A stretch of 64,000 nt of DNA from Paucibacter sp. TC2R-5 (GCF_025717605.1 NZ_JAJIRQ010000009.1:214898-278897); one strand, 5' to 3'. Numbered from the stretch's first letter, positions 1 through 8,770 are shown. The notes: a model not told the origin generated them from the sequence alone. Translations and numbers: made by a program.

Positions 1-605
1 GGGCGCGGCGGGTGTTTGATGGGATAGAGAAATGCTTGTTGCTCACTGAGGACCTGCTCTTGGTTATGGGTTGTGCTGTTGTCGAGTTTGAAACTGCGTA
101 CAACGAACTCATAAGCACAGGCCGTGCCTAGCAGAAAAGCTTATATGCATATGCACAACAGGCCAGAAACATTGGGGTTTTCGCCTTGTTTTTGACCGCT
201 ACTTGAATCCCTGAGTCAATCTATGAATCTCAGAGATTTCTGCTGCTGCAAATTCAACAGCGCGGCAGCAGCAAAGCGAGTTTCGCTGTTGGGAAAACAG
301 CAGCCGATCTTTGCAGGCCCGCTGCAGATTCATTGCGTGAGCGCTGCTTCCAGCGCAGCAGCTCACCAATCCAAGTGTTGAAAAACCAGCCGATGCTGTT
401 GAATTGCTGGCTGCATAAATCAAATGAGCTCATGCGCTCTTTGAATATATTGATGAATCAAGGGCTTAGCTTGGTTTTTCATTTGATTTCAGATTATTTA
501 AAACAGGCACGGAGCTTGCTAACCAAGGCCTCAGTCACAGAGAGTTTTGTCAGCCTGTCTATCCATCCAATCTTTGAAATTCAAATAGGTGATTGAGGTC
601 AACGC
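1..605. other. Upstream region without a supported gene
   Basis: I see no convincing coding sequence here. The short open frames on both strands lack a ribosome binding site and recognisable protein character, and base composition is lower in GC than in the genes that follow. The segment just before 606 presumably holds the promoter of the redox cluster, but I cannot pick out clear -35/-10 boxes. Confidence 0.5.
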
Positions 606-2957
606 ATGAATAAGAAAAAAGAACTGTATTTTTCGCTTGCACTGGGTTTGCTCGCGCTGTCATCGGCCTGGGCAGCACCAGAAAAAGCTGCTGCTCTGGA
701 TGCGGCCGCCAGTGCTAAACCCGCCTCAGCCAAAGCCTGGTCGGTTTACGGGCCGGTGCAAGCACCTGCCGTGCCCACGGTCAAAGCGGCTCAATGGGTG
801 CGCTCTCCCGTCGACGCCTTTGTGCTGGCCAAGCTGGAAACCGCCGGCCTCAAGCCCAGCAAGGACGCCGAGCGCGGTGCATACATCCGCCGCGCCACTT
901 TGGACGCCTGGGGCTTGCTGCCCACGCCCGAAGAGGTCAAAGCCTTTGTCGAGGACAAGTCGCCGCAGGCTTACGAGAAGCTGGCCGACAGGCTGCTGGC
1001 CTCGCATCATTTCGGCGAGCGCCAGGCGCGCCGGTGGTTGGACCTGGCCCGTTATGCCGACAGCTCCGGCTTCCAGAATGACACCACACGCGCCAACAAC
1101 TACCTCTATCGCGACTACGTCATCAATGCCTTCAACAAGGACAAGCCTTTTGATCGCTTTGTGAAGGAGCAGATCGCCGGTGACGAGCTCTATCCAGATG
1201 ACCAGGAGGCCAAGATCGCGACCGGCTTCATCGCCGGCTACCCGGATAACAACAACTCACGCGATATGGTGCAGCGCAAGTACCAGATCGAGACCGACAT
1301 CACCGACCTGGTCGGCGAGACCCTCTTGGCCAGCACCATCGGTTGCGCCCGCTGCCATAACCACAAGGCTGATCGGGTCAGCCAGAAGGAATACTTCCAG
1401 CTGCAGGCCTTTTTTGCAAACACATCGTTTGAGGACCGCGCGCCGCTGAAAGAAAAACCGCCGGTGGACCCCGAGTTCGACAAGGCGCAAAAAGCCTATC
1501 AGGCGCTGACCAAGGATATCCGCGACAAGCAGCGCGCGCTCACGGCAAAGTACACCGCCGCCGGTGTCAAGTACCAAAAAGAGCGCTACCTGACCGACAC
1601 ACGCGATGCCTTGTTCAAGCCCGAGCAGGAATGGACGGCGCTGGACCGCTGGGTCAATTTCCGCCACAAGCATGTCTCCACCGATGCGCAGGCAGCCCAG
1701 GCCTATTTGCGCCTGGCCGGCGAGGACAGTAATTTCGAGGCGCACACGCCCGAAGTCGTGGCCGACTGGAAGGAATACCAAAAGCTGACGGCCGAATTGG
1801 CCAAGTTCGACAAGCAAAAGCCAAAACCTGCCAACGAAGGTTTGACCAATAACTTCACCACCGCGCTGGAGCTGAGCAAGGACGTGCCGCCGACCTTTGT
1901 GCGCTTTGGTGGCGTGCATGAAAAGCCCACCGACGAGGTCAAGCCCGGCATTCCGGCTTTGTGGCTCGCCGGTGGCGCTCAGCCCGAAATCGTGCCTACG
2001 GATAAAAGCTCGGGTCGCCGTGCTGCATTGGCCAGTTGGCTGACTAACGAAAAAAACCCGCTGACCGCGCGCGTCTATGTCAACCGCATCTGGAGCCAGT
2101 ATTTCGACAAGGGCCTGATCACCACGGTGCAGGACTTCGGCCGTGCCGGCGCCAAGCCCACGCATCCGGAGCTGCTCGATTGGCTGGCGGCCGACTTCGT
2201 CAAGAAGGGCTGGAGCGTCAAGCAACTGCACCGCGAAATTCTGCTGTCCAGCGCTTATCGCCAGTCTTCCGACGAACGCCAAGAGGTGGTCAAGCTCGAC
2301 CCGGAGAACAAGCTGCTGGCCGTGTTCCCGCGCAAACGTCTGGAGGCCGAAGCGCTGCGTGACTCGCTGCTTTATGCCTCGGGCCAGCTGGTCGACAAGG
2401 TCGGTGGCCCGGCAGTGTTCCCGCCGGTGCCCAAGCAGCTCGGCGCCGGCAATCTTTGGCAAGAGCCGCGCAGCGATGAAGAATCGCGCCGCCGCAGCAT
2501 CTACACCTTTGTGCGTCGCAGCGTGCCTTACCCGCTGACCGTCAACTTCGACCCGGCCAACCCGGTGCAGCCGCATCACAAGCGCGATGTGACGACCACG
2601 CCGCTGCAGGCGCTGACGCTGTTCAACAGCGATGTGACCTTCGCCTGGTCGCAAGCCTTGGCCGGCCGCGTCATCAACGAGGCAGGCAAGGGCGGTGAAA
2701 ACGCCCAGCTTGACCGCCTCTATGAAACCCTGTTTGCCCGCGTGCCGACCAAGGCGGAACGCGCCGCCTTGGTGGCCTTCTTGAATCAGCAGGAAAAACT
2801 GATCGCCAGCAAGGGCCTGAATGGCGGCAAGTTTGAAGTCGCCGTGCCTACCGGCCTGAAGCAGGCCGATGCGGTGGGCAACCCGCTGCGCGCTGCGGCC
2901 TTTGTGGACCTGGTTCACACGGTGGCCAATTCCAACGACTTTGCCTATCGGTTCTGA
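606..2957 (+). CDS. Exported DUF1549/DUF1553 (PSD1-type) haem-motif protein
   Basis: 783 aa with an N-terminal signal peptide (about residues 1-23, ending ...SAWA). Residues about 60-270 match the DUF1549 domain, with the family's Arg/Trp-rich helices (RRWLDLARYADSSG) and one CxxCH haem-attachment motif (CARCHNHK, about residue 248). The C-terminal half is DUF1553 (KNPLTARVYVNRIW, then FGxxGxxPTHPELLDWLA). This architecture is abundant in Planctomycetes and uncommon in betaproteobacteria; its biochemical function is not established. A Tat-exported DUF1501 protein follows 37 bp downstream, the same pairing seen in planctomycetes, so the two probably work together outside the cytoplasm. The surrounding cytochromes suggest an oxidative role, which is inference. 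Confidence 0.9.
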   Translation: MNKKKELYFSLALGLLALSSAWAAPEKAAALDAAASAKPASAKAWSVYGPVQAPAVPTVKAAQWVRSPVDAFVLAKLETAGLKPSKDAERGAYIRRATLDAWGLLPTPEEVKAFVEDKSPQAYEKLADRLLASHHFGERQARRWLDLARYADSSGFQNDTTRANNYLYRDYVINAFNKDKPFDRFVKEQIAGDELYPDDQEAKIATGFIAGYPDNNNSRDMVQRKYQIETDITDLVGETLLASTIGCARCHNHKADRVSQKEYFQLQAFFANTSFEDRAPLKEKPPVDPEFDKAQKAYQALTKDIRDKQRALTAKYTAAGVKYQKERYLTDTRDALFKPEQEWTALDRWVNFRHKHVSTDAQAAQAYLRLAGEDSNFEAHTPEVVADWKEYQKLTAELAKFDKQKPKPANEGLTNNFTTALELSKDVPPTFVRFGGVHEKPTDEVKPGIPALWLAGGAQPEIVPTDKSSGRRAALASWLTNEKNPLTARVYVNRIWSQYFDKGLITTVQDFGRAGAKPTHPELLDWLAADFVKKGWSVKQLHREILLSSAYRQSSDERQEVVKLDPENKLLAVFPRKRLEAEALRDSLLYASGQLVDKVGGPAVFPPVPKQLGAGNLWQEPRSDEESRRRSIYTFVRRSVPYPLTVNFDPANPVQPHHKRDVTTTPLQALTLFNSDVTFAWSQALAGRVINEAGKGGENAQLDRLYETLFARVPTKAERAALVAFLNQQEKLIASKGLNGGKFEVAVPTGLKQADAVGNPLRAAAFVDLVHTVANSNDFAYRF

Positions 2958-2994
2958 GCGGCCTTCATTCAACAAACTTCGACGAGAAAGAACA

Positions 2995-4449
2995 ATGAGC
3001 AATAACAACGCACGACGTGATTTCATCCTCCGCACCGGCGGCGCCGGCCTGGCTCTGTCGGGCTTGATCCCCGGCCTGGGCGGCTTCCAGGCCGCACTGG
3101 CCTCAGAGCTGGCCGATCCGCTGGCACCCAAGAACCCGCATTTCGGCGCCAAGGTCAAGTCGGTGATCTGGCTGCATCAGAACGGCGCGCCCAGCACCCT
3201 GGACTTGTACGACTACAAGCCCGAGCTGCAAAAGCTCGCCGGCCAGGCCGTGCCGGCCTCCTTCATGAAGGGCATCAAGACCAGCACCCAGGGCGGCGTC
3301 AACAAGCTCTGGGTGTCGAAAGAGCGGACCTGGAAGCAGTACGGAGAAAGCGGCGCCTGGTTCTCCAATCTGCTGCCCAACCTGGCCGAGCATGCGGACA
3401 AGATCGCCTTTATCAAGTCCAGCGTGACGGTAGGCGCCACGCATGACATCTCCATTCTCAAGCTCAACACGGGCGATCTGAACCCCGGCCGGCCTTCGCT
3501 GGGCGCCTGGGTCAGCTATGCGCTGGGCACGGCCAACCCGAATCTGCCGCCTTATGTGGTGCTCTACAACAGCGACCGTGAGCCGCAAGCCGGCTCGCAA
3601 AACTGGAACTCGGGCTTTTTGCCCGCCGTCTACCAGGGCACGGCCTTTCGTCCTGGCGATTCGCCCATCCTCTATCTGGACCGCCCGGAGCTGCGCACGG
3701 CCAAGCAGCAACGCAGCCAGCTGGATCTGCTCAAGCACCTGAACACCAGCAGCGCGGCGCGATACCCCAACGACAGCGAGCTGCGCGCCCGCCTGCGTGC
3801 CTATGAGCTGGCCGAGCGCATGCAGGAAGCCGCGCCCGATGCGGTCAGCCTGGCGACTGAAACCGATGCCACCAAGAAGCTCTACGGCATCGACGACAAG
3901 ACCAGCGAAAGCTACGGCGAGGTGCTCTTGCGCGCACGCCGGCTGGTCGAGCGAGGTGTTCGTTTTGTCCAGGTGGTATCGGGTTACCCGCAGAACGCTG
4001 GCGAAGGTGATAACCGCCGCAGCTGGGACGCGCACAACAACCTGGACGAGAACCACGGCGTGATGGCCAAGATGGTGGACAAGCCGATCGCCGGCTTGCT
4101 GGCCGATCTGAAGTCGCGTGGCCTGCTGGAGTCGACGCTGGTGGTCTGGACCAGCGAGTTCAGCCGCACACCCTGGGGCGAAAGCGGCTCCGGCCGCGAC
4201 CATAACCCTTGGGGCTACACAACCTGGCTGGCCGGCGGCGGCGTCAAGGCCGGCACGACCTATGGCGGCACCGACGAGATCGGCCTGCAAGTGGCCGACA
4301 AGGACACCGCGGTCGACACCTATGACCTGCATGCCACCGTGCTGCAGCTCCTGGGTCTGGACCATCTGAAGACCACTTATCTGAACAACGGCCGCTCCGA
4401 GCGCCCGACGGTGGTCTACGGCAAGGTCATCAAGGAATTGCTGGCTTAG
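2995..4449 (+). CDS. DUF1501 family protein, Tat-exported
   Basis: 484 aa from the ATG at 2995, preceded by a purine-rich site (GAGAAAGAAC). The N terminus carries a twin-arginine signal (RRDFIL) followed by a hydrophobic stretch and an Ala-rich cleavage region, so a folded, probably metal- or cofactor-loaded protein is exported. DUF1501 belongs to the alkaline phosphatase/sulfatase-like fold group; conserved features visible here include WLHQNGAPSTLDLYD near the start, SWDAHNN, and VVWTSEFSRTPWGESG with RDHNPWG near the C terminus. It is the usual partner of DUF1549/DUF1553 proteins and is the second gene of that operon. Substrate unknown. The frame is open for 42 codons upstream, but that extension overlaps the preceding gene and would bury the Tat signal. 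Confidence 0.92.
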   Translation: MSNNNARRDFILRTGGAGLALSGLIPGLGGFQAALASELADPLAPKNPHFGAKVKSVIWLHQNGAPSTLDLYDYKPELQKLAGQAVPASFMKGIKTSTQGGVNKLWVSKERTWKQYGESGAWFSNLLPNLAEHADKIAFIKSSVTVGATHDISILKLNTGDLNPGRPSLGAWVSYALGTANPNLPPYVVLYNSDREPQAGSQNWNSGFLPAVYQGTAFRPGDSPILYLDRPELRTAKQQRSQLDLLKHLNTSSAARYPNDSELRARLRAYELAERMQEAAPDAVSLATETDATKKLYGIDDKTSESYGEVLLRARRLVERGVRFVQVVSGYPQNAGEGDNRRSWDAHNNLDENHGVMAKMVDKPIAGLLADLKSRGLLESTLVVWTSEFSRTPWGESGSGRDHNPWGYTTWLAGGGVKAGTTYGGTDEIGLQVADKDTAVDTYDLHATVLQLLGLDHLKTTYLNNGRSERPTVVYGKVIKELLA

Positions 4450-4450
4450 T

Positions 4451-4528
4451 AAAGAGGAAGGGAAGTAGCGAGAGGAAGGAAGAAGGGGAAGAAGGGGAAG
4501 AAGAGGAAGAAGGAGAGGAAGTAGGGGG
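4451..4528 (+). repeat. Near-pure homopurine tract
   Basis: About 78 bp immediately after the DUF1501 stop consist almost only of A and G on the + strand, with about three pyrimidines, built from loose GAAGG/GGAAGAA repeats. Such mirror-like polypurine tracts can form triplex DNA. It ends just before a stem-loop terminator. Confidence 0.85.
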
Positions 4529-4530
4529 AT

Positions 4531-4577
4531 GCCCGCAGGCGCTTGTACATGGCCTGCGGGCCTAGCCTTTAATTTCT
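4531..4577 (+). terminator. Stem-loop terminator after DUF1501
   Basis: A perfect 10-bp inverted repeat (GCCCGCAGGC at 4531-4540, GCCTGCGGGC at 4552-4561) with an 11-nt loop is followed by a broken T-rich stretch (CCTTTAATTTCT). It probably ends the DUF1549-DUF1501 transcript before the cytochrome genes. The weak U tract makes termination likely but not certain. Confidence 0.65.
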
Positions 4578-4641
4578 ACGCACATGCTGCCTTGTTCGCT
4601 TGATTCGCCTGATCCGCGCTATTCGCTTTTCTCGAATTGAT

Positions 4642-5061
4642 ATGTTGAAACTATTCACAAGAATTTGCCCTCGGGGGAGCGCCGCTTGGGCGCCTGGTTT
4701 GCTGTTATGCCTGAGCGTGGCCTGCGGCCCGGCCGGCTCCGCCGAGGGCGAGTTGGACATCGACCTGATGCAAACCATCGAGGACCTGAATAAAAGCCTG
4801 TCCTCGAATATTGCGCTGCGCGACGTCAAGGCCAGCAGCTCGGACGCGCGCGAGTTGCAGCCGCTGTTCGCCCAGGTCGAGGCGCATTTCAGCGCCAAGG
4901 GCGACGCGCTGGATGCGGTAGAGCTGGCCAAGAAGAGCAAAGAACTCAGCGCCGCCATCATCAAACAAGTCGGCGCCAGCCAGTTCGATGCCGCCACCGA
5001 TTCGGCCACGGCGATCTCGCGCGCCTGCCGCAGTTGCCACACCTTTTACAAGAAATCCTGA
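4642..5061 (+). CDS. Cytochrome c'-like monohaem protein
   Basis: 139 aa from the ATG at 4642. An upstream TTG at 4600 in the same frame would put charged residues before the signal peptide, so the ATG is preferred, although no strong ribosome site is visible. The N-terminal region is a hydrophobic leader with a Cys (LSVACG) that could be a lipobox. The mature part is helical, with a single haem motif at the extreme C terminus (CRSCH, then TFYKKS). A C-terminal CxxCH in a four-helix-type protein is the layout of cytochrome c' and c-556. It would be periplasmic or membrane-tethered and act as an electron carrier or gas-binding haem protein. The peroxiredoxin follows 15 bp downstream. Confidence 0.78.
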   Translation: MLKLFTRICPRGSAAWAPGLLLCLSVACGPAGSAEGELDIDLMQTIEDLNKSLSSNIALRDVKASSSDARELQPLFAQVEAHFSAKGDALDAVELAKKSKELSAAIIKQVGASQFDAATDSATAISRACRSCHTFYKKS

Positions 5062-5076
5062 AGAAAGCCCTTCGCC

Positions 5077-5661
5077 ATGAAACTCAAACTTGCTTTGCTC
5101 ACCACGCTCTTGGCCATCGCCTTGCCTAGCCATGCCGCGCTGAAGGCCGGCGACCCCGCCCCTGACTTCAAGGTCGAGGCTGCGCTGGCCGGCAAGGCTT
5201 ATAGCTACGCGCTGAAAGACGCGCTGAAAGCTGGTCCGGTCGTCGTTTACTTCTATCCCTCTGCCTATACCGGCGGCTGCAATATTCAGGCCCATACCTT
5301 TGCCACTCAGATCGACCAGTTCAAAGCGGCCGGCGCCACGGTCGTGGGCCTGTCGCTGGACAGCATTGGCCGGCTCAAGGAGTTCTCGGCCGATCCGGAT
5401 TACTGCGCCGGCAAGCTCTCGGTGGCCAGCGATGCCGACGGCAAGATCGCCCGCGCTTACGAGCTCAATGTGCGCGAGGCGGCGGCCGGCCGCAAGGACT
5501 CGCGCGGCCAAGACATCGACCATGGCTTTGCCGAGCGCACCACCTTTGTGGTCACCCCGGACGGTCGCATCGCCGCCACGCTGGGTGGGCTGACGCCGGC
5601 CGAGAACGTGGCCCAGGCGTTGCAGACGGTGCAAAAACTGTCGTCGGCCTCGAAACGCTGA
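5077..5661 (+). CDS. Periplasmic peroxiredoxin (AhpC/TSA family)
   Basis: 194 aa with a clear signal peptide (ends SHA, about residue 20), so it acts outside the cytoplasm, unlike most AhpC enzymes. The active-site motif PSAYTGGC (PxxxTxxC) holds the peroxidatic Cys; a second Cys in DPDYCAGK may be the resolving residue. The C-terminal TTFVVTPDGRIAATLGG strand is typical of the thioredoxin fold. It lies between two cytochrome c genes in a same-strand run, so it may clear peroxide made by the redox chain or use cytochrome-derived electrons; the latter is only inference. No dedicated thioredoxin is adjacent. Confidence 0.88.
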   Translation: MKLKLALLTTLLAIALPSHAALKAGDPAPDFKVEAALAGKAYSYALKDALKAGPVVVYFYPSAYTGGCNIQAHTFATQIDQFKAAGATVVGLSLDSIGRLKEFSADPDYCAGKLSVASDADGKIARAYELNVREAAAGRKDSRGQDIDHGFAERTTFVVTPDGRIAATLGGLTPAENVAQALQTVQKLSSASKR

Positions 5662-5727
5662 GCTGATGCTGGAAGCAAGACCTGACCCTTCTTCACTTAC
5701 TTCGAACCTTTCCAGCTTCGCTCATTG

Positions 5728-6441
5728 ATGATTCATTCCCTAGCAAACGCGGCGGCCTGGCTCTGCATCGGACTTGCCCTGCCCGCAGGCATGGCTTGGG
5801 CAGCCGCCAAGCCCGTTCCCAAGGCGCAAGCGAAAGTGCAGGCCAAGGTGGCGGCTCCTGTCGCGCTTCAGCCTCGCCAGCCCAGCGCCCAGTTGGGCCA
5901 TGAGAAGGGCGACACCGAGCGCTGCTTCGAATGCCATGGCGAGAACGGCCAGGGCCCGGCTCATCACAGCGAAGGTATTTTTGCCAAGCTGGCGGGCCAG
6001 CCGGCCGACTACCTGTTGCGCCAGATCGAGCATTTCCGCAGCAATAAACGCGACAACGCCAGCATGGCCTTGATGGCGCGCACCGTCAGCACCGAGGACT
6101 TGCAAGACATTGCTGCTTACTTTGCGGCGCTACCGCCCATGCGTGGCAGCAGCGGAACGGGCTCCAGATTGAATGCGCGCGCCGAGCAACTACTGGCGCA
6201 GGGCGATGCATCAAAGGGCATCGCCGCCTGCGCCGCCTGCCATGGCGAACAAGGGCGTGGCATCGCTGGCCAAGCAGCACCGGTGCTGGCCGGCCAGGAC
6301 TTGAATTACCTGAAGCGCCAGCTCTGGACCCTGCGTGATGGCTCGCGCAGCGAGGTCGCCCCTGCCGTGATGGGCCCGGTGGCACGCCAGCTCAGCGATG
6401 CCGACATCGACGCCTTGATCTCTCATCTCTCCGCCCTTTGA
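5728..6441 (+). CDS. Dihaem cytochrome c4-like protein
   Basis: 237 aa from the ATG at 5728; a TTG sits directly before it. Signal peptide at residues about 1-24. Two class I cytochrome domains in tandem: the first with CFECHGENGQGP and a distal Met candidate (SMALM), the second with CAACHGEQGRG and PAVMGP. Duplicate domains with conserved KLAGQPADYLLRQIEHFR and VLAGQDLNYLKRQL segments are the hallmark of cytochrome c4. Role: periplasmic two-electron carrier toward a terminal oxidase. Its last codons overlap the region before the lactonase start, so it is cotranscribed with its neighbours. Confidence 0.88.
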   Translation: MIHSLANAAAWLCIGLALPAGMAWAAAKPVPKAQAKVQAKVAAPVALQPRQPSAQLGHEKGDTERCFECHGENGQGPAHHSEGIFAKLAGQPADYLLRQIEHFRSNKRDNASMALMARTVSTEDLQDIAAYFAALPPMRGSSGTGSRLNARAEQLLAQGDASKGIAACAACHGEQGRGIAGQAAPVLAGQDLNYLKRQLWTLRDGSRSEVAPAVMGPVARQLSDADIDALISHLSAL

Positions 6442-6461
6442 ACCACAAGGAAATCTCCCCC

Positions 6462-7463
6462 ATGACTCTCTTTGCCTTTGGCCCCACCCGACATTTGCTG
6501 GCCGCAGCCGCCGCGCTCCTAACGGCCAGTGCCCAGGCCCAGCAAACCCCGCCAGCCAATCAGCCGCCGGCCGACACGCCGACCCAAACCCCGGCCATCG
6601 CCGGTGTGGTGGCGGCCGGCACGCCGGTGCAGTTCATCAAGCAGGGCTTCAAGGGCACCGAAGGCCCGCTGGGCCTGCCCGACGGCGGCTTTATCTTCAC
6701 CGAGACGCAAGACAAACGCATCACCCGCATTGCGGCCGATGGCCAGACCAGCCCCTTTCTGGAGAACAGCAATGGCTCCAACGGTCTGGGGCTGAGCGCC
6801 AGCGGCGAGCTCTATGCGGTGCAAGTGGACCAGCCCCGCGTCGGCGTCGTCTACCCGCTCGACAAGGCCCGCACGCTGGCCGACAGCTGGGAAGGCAAGC
6901 CGTTCGGGCGGCCCAATGACCTGGTGCTGGACAGCCGAGGCAATGTGTACTTCACCGACTCCGGCGTGATTGCGAAACCGGGCGAGCCCGAGAACGCGGT
7001 CGCCGCCGTGTACCGCATCAGCGCGGCCGGCAAGCTGGAACGCCTGGCGGCCGACATTACCCGGCCCAACGGCATCCAGCTCAGCCCGGATGAAAAGACG
7101 CTTTATGTAGCCGACACCGCCGGCGAATATGTGCTGGCCTATGACTTGCGCGCCGACGGCAGCATCGGCCCGCGTCGCAACTTCGCCAAGCTCGAAGGCT
7201 GGCGCAAGCTCGACAACGGCCAAACCAGCAGCGGCGCCGATGGGCTGGCTGTCGATGCCCAGGGTCGGCTTTTCGTCGCCAGCACGGTGGGCATTCAGGT
7301 CTTCAATGCCAAGGGCGAGCCCCAAGGCGTGATCACGCTGCCGCGAGCACCGCAAAACCTTGCCTTCGCCGGCCCGGGCAAGTCCACGCTCTATGTCGTT
7401 GGCCGTGGCTCTGCCTACAAGATTGCCACGCAAACGGCAGGTTATGCCGGCCGCGCCAAGTGA
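6462..7463 (+). CDS. Secreted SMP-30/gluconolactonase-family protein
   Basis: 333 aa; the ATG at 6462 follows AAGGAAA, a good ribosome site. A signal peptide ends near AQAQQ. The six-bladed propeller shows the metal-ligand positions of the SMP-30 family: Glu in GTEGPLGLPDG, Asn in GRPNDLVLDSRGNVYFTDSG, Asn in RPNGIQLSPDEKTLYVADT, and Asp in GADGLAVDAQGRLFVAS. Family members hydrolyse sugar or other lactones. Placed among periplasmic cytochromes, it could open a lactone produced by a periplasmic dehydrogenation; the substrate is unknown. Length is normal for the exported subgroup. Confidence 0.88.
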   Translation: MTLFAFGPTRHLLAAAAALLTASAQAQQTPPANQPPADTPTQTPAIAGVVAAGTPVQFIKQGFKGTEGPLGLPDGGFIFTETQDKRITRIAADGQTSPFLENSNGSNGLGLSASGELYAVQVDQPRVGVVYPLDKARTLADSWEGKPFGRPNDLVLDSRGNVYFTDSGVIAKPGEPENAVAAVYRISAAGKLERLAADITRPNGIQLSPDEKTLYVADTAGEYVLAYDLRADGSIGPRRNFAKLEGWRKLDNGQTSSGADGLAVDAQGRLFVASTVGIQVFNAKGEPQGVITLPRAPQNLAFAGPGKSTLYVVGRGSAYKIATQTAGYAGRAK

Positions 7464-7519
7464 TGGCGCGCAAATAGAAATCTCCCTGCTTTTCCCTCAA
7501 CCCACCTAGGACCCCGTAG

Positions 7520-8002
7520 ATGAAAACAAGCTCCTTCAAACTCGCCCTGCTGGCCAGCCTGGCCTTTAGCGCCTTGGCTGCCAGCGGAGCCGCCAGCGCG
7601 CAAGCAGCGCCAAAGCCAGAACAGCTGATCAAGTGGCGCCAGTCGGCCTACCAGGTGATCGCCTGGAACAACGGCCGCGTCAAGGCCAATATTGACGGCC
7701 AGTACAACAAGGACGAGGTCATCAAGGCCGCCAACACGATTGCCGCACTGGCCAACTCGGGGCTAGGCGGCTTGTTCCCGGCTGGCACCGACACCGGCAA
7801 GGGCTGGCATGACACCGCAGCCAAGGCCGAACTCTGGGCCGCCGGCTCCAAGGTGGCCGAGTATTCCGCCAACTTCAGCCGTGAAGCAAATGCCTTGGCC
7901 GAAGTCGCCTTGCTGGGTGACCCGGCCAAGACTAAAGAGCAGTTCGGCAAGCTGGGCCGCACTTGCAAGGCCTGCCACGATGACTACAAGGCGAAAGACT
8001 GA
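7520..8002 (+). CDS. Cytochrome c' family protein
   Basis: 160 aa with a signal peptide ending SAQA. The mature part has the cytochrome c' pattern: an N-terminal helix with KWRQSAYQVIAWNNGRVKA, a long helical body, and a C-terminal haem motif CKACHDDYKAKD. Cytochrome c' proteins are four-helix bundles, often with an open haem site that binds NO or CO. Ribosome site AGGA lies before the ATG. The stop overlaps the next start by one base (TGATG), so the downstream lectin-like gene is translationally coupled. It is the second C-terminal-haem cytochrome in this cluster; the two are clearly different sequences. Confidence 0.88.
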   Translation: MKTSSFKLALLASLAFSALAASGAASAQAAPKPEQLIKWRQSAYQVIAWNNGRVKANIDGQYNKDEVIKAANTIAALANSGLGGLFPAGTDTGKGWHDTAAKAELWAAGSKVAEYSANFSREANALAEVALLGDPAKTKEQFGKLGRTCKACHDDYKAKD

Positions 8003-8730
8003 TGATGCGCAAGAACATGTCCCTCAAACAAACCCTGCTGGCCGCAGCCTTGCTGGGTCTTTGCGGCTTTGTGCAAGCCCAAACTGCGCCGGCTACTGCG
8101 GCGACGCCAGCATCAGCGCCGCCCACACCAGCGGCGGTCAAAGACTTCAGCTTCTTCGTGACCAGCAGCGGTGCCGGTAACGGCGCCAACCTGGGCGGCC
8201 TGGCCGGTGCCGACGCGCATTGCCAAAAGCTGGCTGCAACGGCGGGGCAGGGCGGCAAAACCTGGCGCGCTTATCTGAGCACGCAGGCGCTGGACGGCCA
8301 GCCGGCCGTCAATGCCCGCGACCGCATTGGCAACGGCCCCTGGACCAATGTGCGCGGTGCGGTCGTCGCCAAAAATCTCTCGCATCTGCACGGCGACACG
8401 CTGGACGAGGCCCGCCTGGGCAACAACGTGACCCGTGCCACCGCGCTGACCGAGAAGAACGAGCCGGTCAAAGGTGTGGGTGACCGCCCCAATGAACATG
8501 ACATCCTGACCGGCTCGCAGCCCGACGGACGCGCGTTCACCGATGCAGCCGACAAGACCTGCCGCAACTACAGCAGCAGCGCCGAAGGCTCGGTGCAACT
8601 GGGTCACCATGACCGCACCGGCGGCGGCAACACATCGTGGAACTCCACGCATGGCAGCCGGGGTTGCAGCCAGGCGAACCTGGTGTCCACCGGCGGCGCT
8701 GGTCTGCTGTACTGCTTCGCGCCAAATTGA
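8002..8730 (+). CDS. Secreted lectin-fold-like protein (DUF1554-like)
   Basis: 242 aa. The start may be 8002 or the in-frame ATG at 8017. A signal peptide ends FVQAQ, then a Thr/Ala/Pro linker. The rest has an FFVTSSGAGNGANLGG opening, ADAHCQKLA, a WRAYLST strand, ARDRIGNGPWTN and paired Cys residues near the C terminus (RGCSQAN, LLYCFAPN). This pattern (GxGNGxNLGGLxGAD..C..W.AYLS) occurs in secreted proteins annotated as lectins or DUF1554, with a C-type-lectin/endostatin-like fold. Function unknown. It is the last gene of the redox cluster, coupled to the cytochrome c' gene and followed by a strong terminator. Confidence 0.75.
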   Translation: MMRKNMSLKQTLLAAALLGLCGFVQAQTAPATAATPASAPPTPAAVKDFSFFVTSSGAGNGANLGGLAGADAHCQKLAATAGQGGKTWRAYLSTQALDGQPAVNARDRIGNGPWTNVRGAVVAKNLSHLHGDTLDEARLGNNVTRATALTEKNEPVKGVGDRPNEHDILTGSQPDGRAFTDAADKTCRNYSSSAEGSVQLGHHDRTGGGNTSWNSTHGSRGCSQANLVSTGGAGLLYCFAPN

Positions 8731-8770
8731 GAGCCTGTCTTGGCCTGATGGGCTGATGGGCCGTGTTTGA

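Noticed and set aside
333..596. 87-codon frame before the redox cluster
   Set aside because: Composition is unlike neighbouring proteins, with no ribosome site and no recognisable features.
1257..3158. Long open frame on the minus strand opposite the DUF1549/DUF1553 gene
   Set aside because: It is antisense to a gene with clear domains; composition is Arg/Gly/Leu-rich shadow coding with no family features. Similar long antisense frames over 3103-4365, 11705-12793 and 57043-58344 are rejected for the same reason.
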